A stretch of 64,000 bases of DNA, taken from positions 62,001-126,000 of the forward strand of contig QQVE01000047.1 of NCBI GenBank assembly GCA_003389325.1. Direction: 5' to 3'. This document shows positions 53,149 through 62,394 of the stretch, piece after piece. Every line of letters begins with the position of its first letter. Position 1 is the first letter of the stretch. The notes under the pieces were generated by a model. The model was not told the DNA's origin and ran no database searches. It worked only from the letters and a program-made list of their open reading frames with translations. This DNA comes from Planctomycetota bacterium. Lineage in GTDB: Bacteria; Planctomycetota; Planctomycetia; Pirellulales; PALSA-1355. A program made the translations under genes and the position numbers.

Positions 53149-56136
53149 ATGCGCATGGAAAGTGGTTGCCGTACGGTTTTTTCGCATCGTCCGTCGCTCG
53201 CGTTGCGGGCGGGCCTATGGATCGCCGTCGTCGCGTCGATCGCAGCGCAGGCCGCCGCACAATCCCTGCCCGTGGCGAGGCTCTATTCGGCCTTTCCGCC
53301 TGGGGGCAAACAAGGCACGACGTTCGACGTGACCGTCGCCGGCAGCGACCTGGAGAAGGTCTCGCAGCTTCACTTTTCGAATCCCAAGATCACCGCCGCT
53401 CAGAAGACGCAACCGCCGGGCTTGGGTCAGGAGGGTCCGCAGCCTGTGGCCGGTGCGTTTACCGTTACCGTGGCTCCCGACGCCGAGCCGGGTATCTGCG
53501 AAGTGCGGGCCGTCGGGCAATACGGTGTATCGAACCCCCGCGCTTTCGTCGTGGGCACGCATGACGAGTTGATCGAAAAAGAGCCGAACAACGCCCGCGA
53601 GCAGGCTACCGAAGTGCCGCTGGGGGCGACGGCCAACGGCCGCTCCGATGGCGGCTCGGACCAGGACTTCTATAAGTTCACGGCCAAGGCCGGGCAGCGC
53701 GTGATCATCGACTGCTGGGCCTATCGCATCGACTCCCGCATGGATCCCTCGCTGGTCCTGTACGACGCCGCGGGCCGCGAGTTGGATCGCAACCGCGATA
53801 CGAACCGCCGGGATCCGATGCTCGACTTCACCGTGCCGGCCGACGGAGTCTACTTCGTCGAGGTGCACGACTTCCTTTACGAGGGAAACACCGAACGCTT
53901 CTACCGCCTGCGGATCGGCACCGATGCGTATCTCGACTTCGCCATGCCGCCGGCCGGACTGCCGGGCTCGAATGACAAGTACACCCTATATGGACGCAAT
54001 CTGCCAGAAGGTCAGCCGAGCGACGTCACCAGCGCCGACGGCAAGCCGCTGGAGACCCTGCAAGTGCAGATCGCACTGCCGGCCGACGCCGCACAGCTCG
54101 ACTTTGGCGCGGTCGTCGAGCCGGACGAGGCGGCCGTCGACGGCCTGGCCTACCGGCTGGAGACGCCCGGTGGACCGTCGAACAGCATCCTGATCGGCAT
54201 CGCCACGGCGCCCCCGGTTGCAGAAACCGAACCGAACAACGAAGCGGGTCAGGCTCAGTCGCTCGTGCCGCCATGCGAGGTCTACGGGCAATTTCATCCG
54301 CAGAACGATCGCGACTGGATCGCTTTCGAGGCCAAGCAGGGCGACGTACTGTGGCTCGAAATCTACTCGCAGCGGCTGGGCCTGCCGACCGATCCGCACA
54401 TGATCGTGCAGCAGGTGACCACCAACGACAAGGGCGAAGAACAGGTCAAAGACATTGCCGCGGTAGACGACTATCTCGACAGCCCGCGCGGTCAGCTTCG
54501 CCGTGGGCGCCCGCTGTATGACATGGAAACCGCCGACCCGGGATTGCGTTTCCAAGCCCCGGCCGACGGCAAGTATCGGGTGCTGGTGCGCAATCTGGCC
54601 AGCTACACGCATGCCGATCCGAGGCTGGCGTACCGACTGGCGATCCGGCCCGAGCAGCCCGACTTTCGCCTGGTCGCTCGGCCGCGGCTGATCCCGTTCA
54701 GCAACGATCCGAACCAGAACCCAGCCACGGTCTGGAGTCCGCTGTTGCGCAAAGGTGGCAGTGAGTCGATCGACGTGGTCGTGTTTCGCCGCGACGGTTT
54801 CGAGGGCGAAGTGCAAGTCTCGGTTGAAGGTCTTCCCCAGGGCGTAACTGCCGACCCGGTGACGATTGGCCCGGGCGAAGACGTGGGCGTGCTCGTGCTG
54901 ACCGCGGCCGAGGACGCGCCCGAGGGCATGAGCCTGGTCGAGATCAAGGGCAAGGCCAAGATCGGCGAGGCCGAAGTCGTGCGGCCCGCGCGGTACGGCA
55001 CGATGGTCTGGGGCGGTCAATTCAACCAGGTCACGCACCGCTCGCGCCTCGCGCGGAATCTGGCCGTGGCGGTCAGCCACGAACAAGCACCGCTGTTTGT
55101 GGACGTGACGGCCAAAGAGCTCGAGACGTGCAAGGCCGGCAAGGTGCAGGTGCCCGTGAAGCTGGTGCGTCGCGGCGACGTGAAGGCCGTGACGCTCGCG
55201 CCCAACGAAGTACCTCCCAACGTGAAGCCACCGTCGGTCACGCTCGACGAGAAGACCGGCGAGGGCTCCCTCGAGATTGCGCTCGCGCCCAACACGCCTC
55301 CGGGAACGTATTCGTTCGCACTGCTGGCCACGACGCAGGTCGGTTACGCGCGCAATCCGGAGGCGGTGGAAGAAGCCAAGAAGCGCAAGGAGGCGGTTGA
55401 CAAGATTGTCGCGGAGTTGGCAGCCGCGTCAAAGGCCGCGGCCGAGGCGAAGGCCGCCGCCGAACAGAAAGCCGCCGAACAGGCCACTGCCATGCAAAAG
55501 GCACAGGAAGCGGCCGCTGCTGCCACTAAAGCCGCGGAAGAAGCCGCCGCCAAGGCCAGAGCTGCCGCGGAAGCCAAGGCCGCCGCCGATCAAGCGATGG
55601 CCGATGCCGCTGCCCAGGCGAAAGCGGCTGCCGAGGCAAAGGCTGCCGCCGAGAAGGCCGCTGCTGACGCCGAGGCCAAGGCAAATCAGGCCGTGGAAGT
55701 GCAGAAGACCGTCGACAAACAACTGGCCGATGCTACAGGCGCGGCCAAACCCCAGAACATCAACGTGGCCGTCGCCTCGCCCACGGTGACGCTGAAGGTG
55801 ACCGAGTCGCCCGTCACGCTGGAGGCTCAGCCTCCCAGCACGGCCCCCGCGGGCACAACGGTCGAAGTGCCGCTCAAGCTGGAGCGCAAATACGGATTCG
55901 CCGACGCCGTGCAGATCAAAACCACAGGCCAAGGCGACGCCAAGGCCTTGAATGTTGCCGACGTCAGCCTGCCGGCGGATCAGACCGAAACCAAGCTGGC
56001 CATCGAAGTTCCGCCCGACGCCAAGCCGGGAGACTACCGCTTCGAGATCATCGCTACGGCTAAGTTCAACGGCCAGGATCTCACCACCACCAGTAGCATT
56101 CCGATCACGGTCGTCCCCTCTGCCGCAGCGAATTAA
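53149..56136 (+). CDS. secreted PPC-domain protein with Ala-rich coiled coil
   Basis: This 995-residue exported protein has a signal peptide (about 1-38) and an N-terminal IPT/TIG-like beta domain. Two PPC (pre-peptidase C-terminal) domains follow, each announced by a PNN motif (KEPNNAREQATEV near 143 and TEPNNEAGQAQSL near 360). Several Ig-like beta modules come next. Between about residues 740 and 860 there is an alanine/lysine/glutamate-rich coiled coil (repeats of the AAAEAKAAAE type), then a last Ig-like module. PPC domains often bind carbohydrates or help export. This looks like a cell-surface adhesin or structural exoprotein; no enzymatic domain was found. Confidence 0.88.
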   Translation: MRMESGCRTVFSHRPSLALRAGLWIAVVASIAAQAAAQSLPVARLYSAFPPGGKQGTTFDVTVAGSDLEKVSQLHFSNPKITAAQKTQPPGLGQEGPQPVAGAFTVTVAPDAEPGICEVRAVGQYGVSNPRAFVVGTHDELIEKEPNNAREQATEVPLGATANGRSDGGSDQDFYKFTAKAGQRVIIDCWAYRIDSRMDPSLVLYDAAGRELDRNRDTNRRDPMLDFTVPADGVYFVEVHDFLYEGNTERFYRLRIGTDAYLDFAMPPAGLPGSNDKYTLYGRNLPEGQPSDVTSADGKPLETLQVQIALPADAAQLDFGAVVEPDEAAVDGLAYRLETPGGPSNSILIGIATAPPVAETEPNNEAGQAQSLVPPCEVYGQFHPQNDRDWIAFEAKQGDVLWLEIYSQRLGLPTDPHMIVQQVTTNDKGEEQVKDIAAVDDYLDSPRGQLRRGRPLYDMETADPGLRFQAPADGKYRVLVRNLASYTHADPRLAYRLAIRPEQPDFRLVARPRLIPFSNDPNQNPATVWSPLLRKGGSESIDVVVFRRDGFEGEVQVSVEGLPQGVTADPVTIGPGEDVGVLVLTAAEDAPEGMSLVEIKGKAKIGEAEVVRPARYGTMVWGGQFNQVTHRSRLARNLAVAVSHEQAPLFVDVTAKELETCKAGKVQVPVKLVRRGDVKAVTLAPNEVPPNVKPPSVTLDEKTGEGSLEIALAPNTPPGTYSFALLATTQVGYARNPEAVEEAKKRKEAVDKIVAELAAASKAAAEAKAAAEQKAAEQATAMQKAQEAAAAATKAAEEAAAKARAAAEAKAAADQAMADAAAQAKAAAEAKAAAEKAAADAEAKANQAVEVQKTVDKQLADATGAAKPQNINVAVASPTVTLKVTESPVTLEAQPPSTAPAGTTVEVPLKLERKYGFADAVQIKTTGQGDAKALNVADVSLPADQTETKLAIEVPPDAKPGDYRFEIIATAKFNGQDLTTTSSIPITVVPSAAAN

Positions 56137-56154
56137 GCAGCTTGCCTTGAGCCG

Positions 56155-56169
56155 GCGCTTCGGGCTGGT
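56155..56169. repeat. second copy of a 15-base intergenic string
   Basis: GCGCTTCGGGCTGGT repeats exactly the 3' part of the element at 22988-23060. It lies 18 bases after the stop of the PPC-domain gene and before the convergent permease-prefix gene. A 15-base match in 64 kb of GC-rich DNA could arise by chance. Confidence 0.35.
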
Positions 56170-56182
56170 GTGCGTTTGACGC

Positions 56183-56524
56183 CTATTCCTTTGTCGCTTG
56201 CTCGTCGAGCCAGCCGATACCGTCTTGGAGCATGCCGAAGACGTTGCCGCGCCAGCCGTGGCCGCCGGCGTAGCGCTCGAGCTTCACCGTGGCTCCGGCC
56301 TCAAGGCCGGCGAGGGCCCCGGTAACGAGGAATCCGCGCGGGGTCGCACGGTGGCATTCGTTGGAATAGTGGGAAAGCGAACCGAATCGCCGTTGAGCGT
56401 CGTCCCAGGCTTCGTCGAGCGGCATGCCCCGGGCCACGTTTTCGTCGACCAGGGCGCGCAGGTGGAACGTCAGCTCGTCGTCGATCTCGTCGCGTGGCAG
56501 GTCCGATTCGTTTGGGACGGACAT
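56183..56524 (-). CDS. orphan permease-prefix domain protein
   Basis: This 113-residue protein matches the N-terminal permease-prefix domain of ADOP-type ABC permeases (DELTFHLRALVDENVARGM, then AWDDAQRRFGSL). The long MacB/FtsX membrane part that normally follows is absent, and the protein ends in GMLQDGIGWLDEQATKE. It is therefore either a truncated relic or a free-standing prefix protein. The ATG at 56524 lies only three bases after the PadR stop, so it is expressed with that regulator. Such PadR-prefix pairs suggest a regulator and its target remnant. Confidence 0.75.
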   Translation of the reverse strand: MSVPNESDLPRDEIDDELTFHLRALVDENVARGMPLDEAWDDAQRRFGSLSHYSNECHRATPRGFLVTGALAGLEAGATVKLERYAGGHGWRGNVFGMLQDGIGWLDEQATKE

Positions 56525-56527
56525 GGC

Positions 56528-56878
56528 TCAGGCCTCCGCGGGTCGGTAGTTGAGCACCCGGTCGATGGCCCGGCTCATTTCGAGCCAGGCGTCGGTCTCG
56601 ACCTGGAGTTGTTTCTTTCCCTTTGGCGTCAGCTGATAGTACTTCGCCCGGCGATTCGATTCCGAGGTGCCCCACTCCGAGGCGACCCAGCCGCGGCGTT
56701 CCAGCCGGTGCAATGCCGGGTAGAGCGAGCCCTCCTCGACGCTCAAGAACTCGTCGCTGGCCCGATAGACGTGCTTGGCGATCGCATACCCATGCTGCGC
56801 TCCGGCGGCGAGAGTACGCAGAATGAGCAAGTCGAGGCTGCCCTGCAGCAAGGCGGTTCTGGCTTTGGAATCGGCCAT
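56528..56878 (-). CDS. PadR family transcriptional regulator
   Basis: This 116-residue winged-helix repressor has the PadR signature [20 protein letters not shown], then [20 protein letters not shown] and [18 protein letters not shown]-terminal dimerisation helix ([14 protein letters not shown]) follows. PadR proteins bind palindromic operators and respond to small molecules or stress. An excellent promoter, with repeated boxes overlapping it, lies just upstream, so autoregulation is likely. GGGGAG precedes the ATG. The next gene begins three bases after the stop. Confidence 0.93.
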   Translation of the reverse strand: MADSKARTALLQGSLDLLILRTLAAGAQHGYAIAKHVYRASDEFLSVEEGSLYPALHRLERRGWVASEWGTSESNRRAKYYQLTPKGKKQLQVETDAWLEMSRAIDRVLNYRPAEA

Positions 56879-56885
56879 GACACGA

Positions 56886-56929
56886 TCTCCCCTATCAAGT
56901 CTATGGGAGAGAATATCGGGGCTCCCCTA
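56886..56929. promoter_or_regulatory. candidate PadR operator
   Basis: CTCCCCTA occurs as a direct repeat at 56887-56894 and 56922-56929. An inverted TCTCCC/GGGAGA pair (56886-56891, 56905-56910) overlaps them. The second box lies between the -35 and -10 elements of the padR promoter, and the first covers the start of transcription. Confidence 0.5.
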
Positions 56930-56938
56930 GGATGTCAA
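56910..56938 (-). promoter_or_regulatory. padR promoter
   Basis: On the minus strand a perfect TTGACA (56938-56933), 17 bases, TATTCT (56915-56910). The leader is about 25 nt, with a GGGGAG ribosome binding site. Confidence 0.6.
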
Positions 56939-56956
56939 GGGGTAGGTCGGATGGAC

Positions 56957-57211
56957 CTACTTTTGGCCGGGGTCCACCTTCTCCAGGTCGTCTTTGCTGA
57001 CCTTCCCGCCACTCGCCTCGATGACCTCCCGCAGCGACCAGGTACTCAGCGGAAGGGAACTTGCCAGCAGAAAAATCCTAGTCTCTTGCCCCGATTGTCG
57101 CGCTGATAGCCAGATCCAGTCGCGGTCGTAGACGGAGTCCAGCCAATCGGAGACGTGAACGCGATTTGAAGCCAAGTTTTCGACCAACCACGTCGGCAGT
57201 TGACGAAGCAA
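56957..57211 (-). CDS. possible small hypothetical protein
   Basis: An 84-residue frame on the minus strand begins with TTG at 57211. There is no ATG or GTG between it and the upstream stop near 57245. The product is soluble, with two Trp/Asp-rich stretches (VSDWLDSVYDRDWIWL). No family was recognised. A GGGGGAGG upstream is too far away to help. Real gene, fragment or chance cannot be decided. Confidence 0.3.
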   Translation of the reverse strand: MLRQLPTWLVENLASNRVHVSDWLDSVYDRDWIWLSARQSGQETRIFLLASSLPLSTWSLREVIEASGGKVSKDDLEKVDPGQK

Positions 57212-57428
57212 AGTGTCTTCATCCGGCCACGCCGCCTCGTCTGTTTACCTCCCCCAGCTGGCAATCACTTTCCAAGCTTCGCGAAGTCGGGCAAGCGCGT
57301 AAGAACTCGGACCCTCAGTCACAAAACGCACCTCCCACACGAAACCTCCGCTGGGGCCAACGATGCTCGTCCTGCATCAAGTTGTTTTGTTCGTCGCACT
57401 CGCTGTCCAATTTGCAACCTCGAGCCGA
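57212..57428. other. intergenic region with nothing recognised
   Basis: This is the gap between the doubtful small gene and the end of the esterase gene. No hairpin, repeat or promoter of note was found. Confidence 0.35.
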
Positions 57429-58340
57429 CTACGGCTTCTCCAGCAATCCCCGCCCGCGCATCCAATCAATACACCGCCCCGGCCAACTCGATACGGCGGG
57501 CACCTCCTGCGCCAGCCCCAGACCGTGGCGGCCTTTCTCGTAGATGTGCATTTCGGCCGGCACTCCGGCTTTATGCAGCGCCAGGTAGAACAACACGCTG
57601 TTTTCCGGCGGCACGCCTTTGTCTTCACTCGTGTGCCAGAGGAACGTGGGCGGCGTGTCCTCGGTTACTTGCAGCTCGTTGGAGAAGCTTTCGACCAGCT
57701 TCGCGTCGGGGTTCTCGCCCAGCAGGTTCTTGCGCGAGCCTTTGTGGGTGTAGGGCGTGGTGAACGAGATCACCGGGTAGCAGAGGATCAGAAACTCGGG
57801 GCGGCAGCTCGCGCGGGCGATTGCGTCCTTGGCATTCGAGTCGCCGGCGTCGTAGTGGGTACCCGCCGATGAGGCCAGGTGGCCGCCGGCCGAGAAGCCG
57901 AGGATGCCGATCCGCTGGGGATCGACGCCGAACTCGTCGGCCCGAGCCCGCACGGTGCGGATGGCCCGTTGAGCGTCGTCAAGCGGGGCGGGATGGCCGT
58001 AGCCGGTGCCGCGGTGCCGGTACTTGAGCACGAAGGCGGCCACGCCATGATCGCTGAGCCACTGGCCGACGTCGACGCCCTCGTAACCGAACGCCAGATG
58101 TCCGTAGCCGCCGCCGGGGCAAACGACCACCGCCGCCCCGTTGGCCTTGTCCTCAGGCGGCAGCATGATCGTGAGCGTCGGCTTGTCGTCGTCAGAGTCG
58201 CCCTTGGCACCGGGAGCCCCCTCGGGCCAGAGCAGTTCCACCTTCGGTTCGGCCCATGCCGGCGATGCGGCAAAGATCCCCCACAGCAGCAGGCCCGAAA
58301 TCGGGGCAAGCAAACGACGGATCCAATCTTCGTGGTGCAT
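57429..58340 (-). CDS. secreted alpha/beta hydrolase (BD-FAE/esterase-like)
   Basis: This 303-residue exported hydrolase has a signal peptide (about 1-30, ending SPAWA). The oxyanion region is VVVCPGGGYGHLAFGYEG, the nucleophile elbow GFSAGGHLAS, and the catalytic histidine lies in EKGRHGLGL. An acidic residue sits in the intervening WHTSEDKGVP segment. It resembles planctomycete acetyl-xylan or feruloyl esterases of the BD-FAE type. The ATG at 58340 follows GAGGAAG and gives a normal signal peptide. The frame continues to 58793 without support. It lies 29 bases after the dioxygenase gene stop. Confidence 0.9.
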   Translation of the reverse strand: MHHEDWIRRLLAPISGLLLWGIFAASPAWAEPKVELLWPEGAPGAKGDSDDDKPTLTIMLPPEDKANGAAVVVCPGGGYGHLAFGYEGVDVGQWLSDHGVAAFVLKYRHRGTGYGHPAPLDDAQRAIRTVRARADEFGVDPQRIGILGFSAGGHLASSAGTHYDAGDSNAKDAIARASCRPEFLILCYPVISFTTPYTHKGSRKNLLGENPDAKLVESFSNELQVTEDTPPTFLWHTSEDKGVPPENSVLFYLALHKAGVPAEMHIYEKGRHGLGLAQEVPAVSSWPGRCIDWMRGRGLLEKP

Positions 58341-58369
58341 CAGGTGGGCTTCCTCGTGGTTGGCGATCG

Positions 58370-59242
58370 TCACTTGGCGTCGTACAGCAGCGGAAAAAAC
58401 GGTCCCTGCATCTTCTCGCCGCGCGGCACCGGCGGCACTCCGGCCAGCAGTTCTTCGTCGGAATCGGAGCAGACACCGTCGCGAAAGACGTTGACCACGG
58501 CCGCCCGACGGGGTCCCTCGGTCGTGTTTTCGTACGAGCCGTGGACCATCAGCGGGTGATGAAACGCCGCTTCGCCCTTTCTGAGCTCGATGGCCACTGG
58601 CTGCTGAAACTGCTCCCATTGCTCGTCGGTAAGCACCTCGCGGATGGCCTCCATGTCGCCGGCCAGCCCGGTGATGGGCAACAGCGTCCAGCGGTGGCTC
58701 CCGGGAATGTACTGCAGGCAGCCGTTGTCGCGCGTGGCATCGTCCAGGCCAATCCAGCAGGTGAGATGGGCCATTGGACGGGTGCGCGTCCAATACGAAT
58801 AGTCCTGATGCCAGGCCACTACGCCGCCGTGATGAGCCGGCTTGCAGAACAGTTGGTCGTGCCAGAACCGTACCGACCCGTCGAGCAACTGGCTGGCCGG
58901 CACCGTAAAGGCCGGGTTCCAGAGCAAATCGTGAAAGCCCGGCGAAATCCGCCAGGCCCCCAGGGCGTGGAACAGTACACGCGAGGGATCAGGCGATTCG
59001 TTGGAGTGGTATTCGTAGAACAGCTCGTGGCCGGGATGTTTGGCGTCGACCAGCTCGGCCAGTTCGCCGCGGAGGGTTTCGACCTGTTCGTCCGACAATA
59101 CGCGCACGCCGGCCGCGTAGCCGTGCTCGTGAAAGTGAGCCACCTGCTCATCGCCTAGACGGAATTCGGCGGGATCGCGCTTCAGTGCGTCGCCCAGCAG
59201 CGTGCCCACCGGCTCGTGTCGCGTGGAAAGATCGGTCGCCAT
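58370..59242 (-). CDS. phytanoyl-CoA dioxygenase (PhyH) family protein
   Basis: This 290-residue Fe(II)/2-oxoglutarate oxygenase is a cytoplasmic beta-helix barrel. The iron ligands are the histidine and aspartate of WHQDYSYW and the distal histidine of MVHGSYENT; an arginine in [11 protein letters not shown] binds 2-oxoglutarate. A PhyH-type INTGW-like loop ([17 protein letters not shown]) is also clear. Substrate is unknown; planctomycetes have many paralogues. It is followed by the esterase gene and preceded by glgX, all on the minus strand. Confidence 0.9.
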   Translation of the reverse strand: MATDLSTRHEPVGTLLGDALKRDPAEFRLGDEQVAHFHEHGYAAGVRVLSDEQVETLRGELAELVDAKHPGHELFYEYHSNESPDPSRVLFHALGAWRISPGFHDLLWNPAFTVPASQLLDGSVRFWHDQLFCKPAHHGGVVAWHQDYSYWTRTRPMAHLTCWIGLDDATRDNGCLQYIPGSHRWTLLPITGLAGDMEAIREVLTDEQWEQFQQPVAIELRKGEAAFHHPLMVHGSYENTTEGPRRAAVVNVFRDGVCSDSDEELLAGVPPVPRGEKMQGPFFPLLYDAK

Positions 59243-59339
59243 CGAGTGCCCCAGGTTACCAAGTCCGCCGTCGCTGCAAGCGTGGATTATGCGCGCTCAA
59301 GGCACGCATCGCCAGCAGCGACGGCGGATGGCGGAAACG

Positions 59340-61421
59340 TCACTCGGTCGACACAAACACCATCATCGAATGATGATCCAGATGCACGCGGCGCGTGCTC
59401 GGCGCGTAAGGGCCGTTGAGATCGGGATAGATGTCGCGGGGGCTCGGCTCGCCGGTGTTCAGGAACACGCGCCACGAGATCGGCCGCGGCAGCAGCGGAA
59501 CCGTGAACTGCCGCCCCTGCCGCCCAGCGTGCATCATCATCAGCACGTGACGTGGGCGCGGCTGGTCGGGTACGGGCGCCGGCGCCGCGAAGAAGCACGT
59601 CAGGCTCGGGCAGTCGCCGCGCCAGTCCTTCGGCTTGCCGTCGGGTCCAAACCACATCACTTCCGGCAGGCCGTCGCCGTGCTTCGGCTCGCCGTTGGGG
59701 AAGTCGACGCGGCGCACCGCGGGTTGCGCGACGCGGAAGTTGATCAGACTCTGGGTGAATCGCACCAGAGCCTCGTTCTTTTCGACGAGTTTCCAATCAA
59801 ACCACGAAATCGCGTTGTCCTGGCAATAGGCGTTGTTGTTGCCGCGCTGGGTGCGGCGGCACTCATCGCCCGAGAGGAGCATCGGCACGCCCTGGCTCAG
59901 GAACAACGTGGAAAGCATGTTCTTGATCTGCCGCAGGCGGAGGGCCTCGATTTCGGGCTTGCGCGTGGTGCCCTCCACTCCGTAGTTGTCGCTGTGGTTG
60001 TTGTTGTCGCCGTCGCGATTGCCTTCGCCGTTAGCCTCGTTGTGCTTCTCGCGATACGACACCAGGTCGTTCATCGTAAAGCCGTCGTGCGAGGTGATGA
60101 AGTTGATGCTGTGGTAAGGCTGCCGACCGCCGGGCTGGTACAGGTCGCTCGAGCCGGCCAACCGCGTGGCCAGTGGCGGCGTCATACCCGCATCTCCCCG
60201 CCAAAAACGCCGCACGTCGTCGCGATAGTGGCCGTTCCACTCGGCCCACCGTAACTGGGCAAACGAGCCCACCTGGTAGGCGCCCGAGGCGTCCCACGCT
60301 TCGGCGATGACCTTCGTGTCGGCCAGCAGCGGATCTTCGGCAATGGCCTCGACGACCGGCGGGTTGGCCACCATCTCACCGTTCCGACCGCGGCTGAGAA
60401 TCGAGGCCAAATCGAAGCGGAACCCGTCGACGTGGTAGTTGTGCACCCAATGCCTGAGGCAAAGAAAGATCATCTCGCGGACGATCGGGTGGTTGCCGTT
60501 GATCGTGTTGCCGCAGCCCGAGTAGTTCTTGTAGTAGGCCCCGCCGCCTTCGAGCATGTAGTAGACCTGGTTCTCGAGTCCCTTGAACGAGAGCGTGGGC
60601 CCCAACTCGTTGCCTTCGGCGGTGTGGTTGAAGACCACGTCGAGAATCACTTCGATGCCAGCCTGGTGCAAAGCGCGGACCATCTGTTTGAACTCGTCGA
60701 CCTGGCAGCCGGGCCGATTGCCGGAGGCGTACCCGCGATGCGGCGCGAAAAACGCCATGGGGTCGTAGCCCCAATAGTTGGGCCGGGCGAGCTTCTCGCC
60801 CCAGAAGCCGTTGGTCGGAAACTCGTGCACCGGCATCAGTTCGACGGCCGTCACGCCCAGTGACTTCAAGTACGGAATCTTCTCGATGATCCCCAGATAC
60901 GTACCCGGGTGATCCGTACCGCTGGAGCTGGAGCGGGTGAAGCCGCGGACGTGCATCTCGTAGATGACCGTTTCAGACAGCTCGCGGCGCAGGTGACGAT
61001 CGCCCTGCCAGTCGAAGCGATCGTCGACGACGACGCACTTGGGCGGACGCACGATGCCGTCGTCCGAGGGCAGGAAATTGCCCGCCAAGGCCCGGGCATA
61101 GGGATCGATCAGCCGCGCCGTCCGATCGAACCGCTGACCGCGGGCCGGGTCGTGGGGACCGTCGGCCTGAAAGTGGTAAAGCTGTCCGGCCGAAATGCCC
61201 GGCACGAAAATACTCCAAATGTCGCCCCATCGGTCGTCGCGGCGATCGAAGACGATGACTTCCGAGGGCTCGCGATCGGTAACGTGATCGTAAAGCAGCA
61301 CGCGCATCGCGGTCGCCGAACGGCTAAACGCGACAAACTGCACGCCGTTTTCGTGCAGCACCGCCCCATAGGGCAGCGGATGGTTGAATTGGAGGGCCAA
61401 ATGCCGATGCAGCATGAGCAT
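59340..61421 (-). CDS. glgX: glycogen debranching enzyme GlgX (GH13)
   Basis: This 693-residue GH13 isoamylase-type enzyme hydrolyses alpha-1,6 branches of glycogen limit dextrins. An N-terminal CBM48 domain (about 1-130) precedes the barrel. The catalytic residues are visible: nucleophile aspartate in VDGFRFDLAS, acid/base glutamate in KVIAEAWDAS and the third aspartate in ITSHDGF. The C-terminal domain is complete. The full-length protein begins at the ATG at 61421. Other glycogen genes are not in the window. Confidence 0.95.
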   Translation of the reverse strand: MLMLHRHLALQFNHPLPYGAVLHENGVQFVAFSRSATAMRVLLYDHVTDREPSEVIVFDRRDDRWGDIWSIFVPGISAGQLYHFQADGPHDPARGQRFDRTARLIDPYARALAGNFLPSDDGIVRPPKCVVVDDRFDWQGDRHLRRELSETVIYEMHVRGFTRSSSSGTDHPGTYLGIIEKIPYLKSLGVTAVELMPVHEFPTNGFWGEKLARPNYWGYDPMAFFAPHRGYASGNRPGCQVDEFKQMVRALHQAGIEVILDVVFNHTAEGNELGPTLSFKGLENQVYYMLEGGGAYYKNYSGCGNTINGNHPIVREMIFLCLRHWVHNYHVDGFRFDLASILSRGRNGEMVANPPVVEAIAEDPLLADTKVIAEAWDASGAYQVGSFAQLRWAEWNGHYRDDVRRFWRGDAGMTPPLATRLAGSSDLYQPGGRQPYHSINFITSHDGFTMNDLVSYREKHNEANGEGNRDGDNNNHSDNYGVEGTTRKPEIEALRLRQIKNMLSTLFLSQGVPMLLSGDECRRTQRGNNNAYCQDNAISWFDWKLVEKNEALVRFTQSLINFRVAQPAVRRVDFPNGEPKHGDGLPEVMWFGPDGKPKDWRGDCPSLTCFFAAPAPVPDQPRPRHVLMMMHAGRQGRQFTVPLLPRPISWRVFLNTGEPSPRDIYPDLNGPYAPSTRRVHLDHHSMMVFVSTE

Positions 61422-61626
61422 GAATGGACACTCTCGGCGACAAGGGGACGGGATGTTTGTTCCGCTGCAAACATACCACCGGGCCGAGTGCCACGATCCT
61501 CCAACGACACGCAGAATGCTGAAATTTCAGGCCCTTGCAGGCCGCACGTGATGCTTGTCTCAATCAGGCCAGCAGGCGAATCCGTGCCGAACGAAGCGAC
61601 CAGGGATGACGGCGCGAACCCTACCG

Positions 61627-62394
61627 CTATTGGGTGCGGAACTTCGCGTGGCAGGCCTCGCAACTCTCGTGCATCCGCTCCATCCCGGCGGTCACCCGCT
61701 GTTGGTCCTGCGCGTGGATGGCAGAGTTTACCTCACCGGCCGCGTCGCGCATCTGCACGCAGAACTCGGCCCACGCGGCGGCTTCCTCGGGCGTCGCGGC
61801 GTACTCGTCGTCCAATAGTGCCGCCTGGGCCATGGCTGCCAGCGTTGCCGCCTGGCCTGCCGACTCTTCGGGACGACGCGAAAGGCGTCCCGGCCGGGTC
61901 CCCCGCTGCAATCGCGTGTGAACCAGCGGCACCTGCTTCATCAAGGCTGCCACCGACGCCTTGGTCGTCTCCGTACCGGCTGCTTTCTTCGCGTCGGATG
62001 CCTCGCCCGCCCGCGCCTGCTTGATCTGCGCCAGCAGTTGTTGTCCTCGTAGTGCATCGGCCTCGATCTCGGCCAATTCCGCAGCGGCCGACATCAGCGC
62101 GGGCATGCAAGACTTTTCCGGAAAAGCCTCGTCGTGCGATTGAAGCACGAGGGACAAGGCCACCAGAGTATTGGCGTCTTTGACCATGCGGCTCTGCTTG
62201 GCCAGATCAAAGGCCGCGGGGTTCGATAGCGCATCTTCGGCCCGATCGATGAAGAAATCGACCTGCTGAAGCAAGTCCCCCGCCGGCGCAAAGGACGACG
62301 GCGCCGGATCCTCGCCCAACAGCGGCTGAGGCTGCAGGAAAGCCAGTGCCAAGGCGGAGAAGAGCACGAACGGGCCAGTACTAAGCGTACGCAT
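61627..62394 (-). CDS. exported c-type cytochrome (cytochrome c'-like)
   Basis: This 255-residue exported protein has a signal peptide (about 1-28) and a mostly helical body. One heme-binding motif, CEACHAKF, lies only 8 residues from the C-terminus, as in cytochrome c'. The fifth ligand is that histidine; the sixth may be absent, as in class II cytochromes. It is twice the usual length, with a helical N-terminal extension. The ATG at 62394 has AAGGAAAG just upstream. Function as electron carrier or gas sensor is inferred. Confidence 0.85.
   Translation of the reverse strand: MRTLSTGPFVLFSALALAFLQPQPLLGEDPAPSSFAPAGDLLQQVDFFIDRAEDALSNPAAFDLAKQSRMVKDANTLVALSLVLQSHDEAFPEKSCMPALMSAAAELAEIEADALRGQQLLAQIKQARAGEASDAKKAAGTETTKASVAALMKQVPLVHTRLQRGTRPGRLSRRPEESAGQAATLAAMAQAALLDDEYAATPEEAAAWAEFCVQMRDAAGEVNSAIHAQDQQRVTAGMERMHESCEACHAKFRTQ

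Noticed and set aside
57046-57264. A 72-codon minus-strand frame overlapping the doubtful 84-residue gene.
   Set aside because: It has a basic, low-complexity product in the shadow of another frame and no ribosome binding site close to its ATG.
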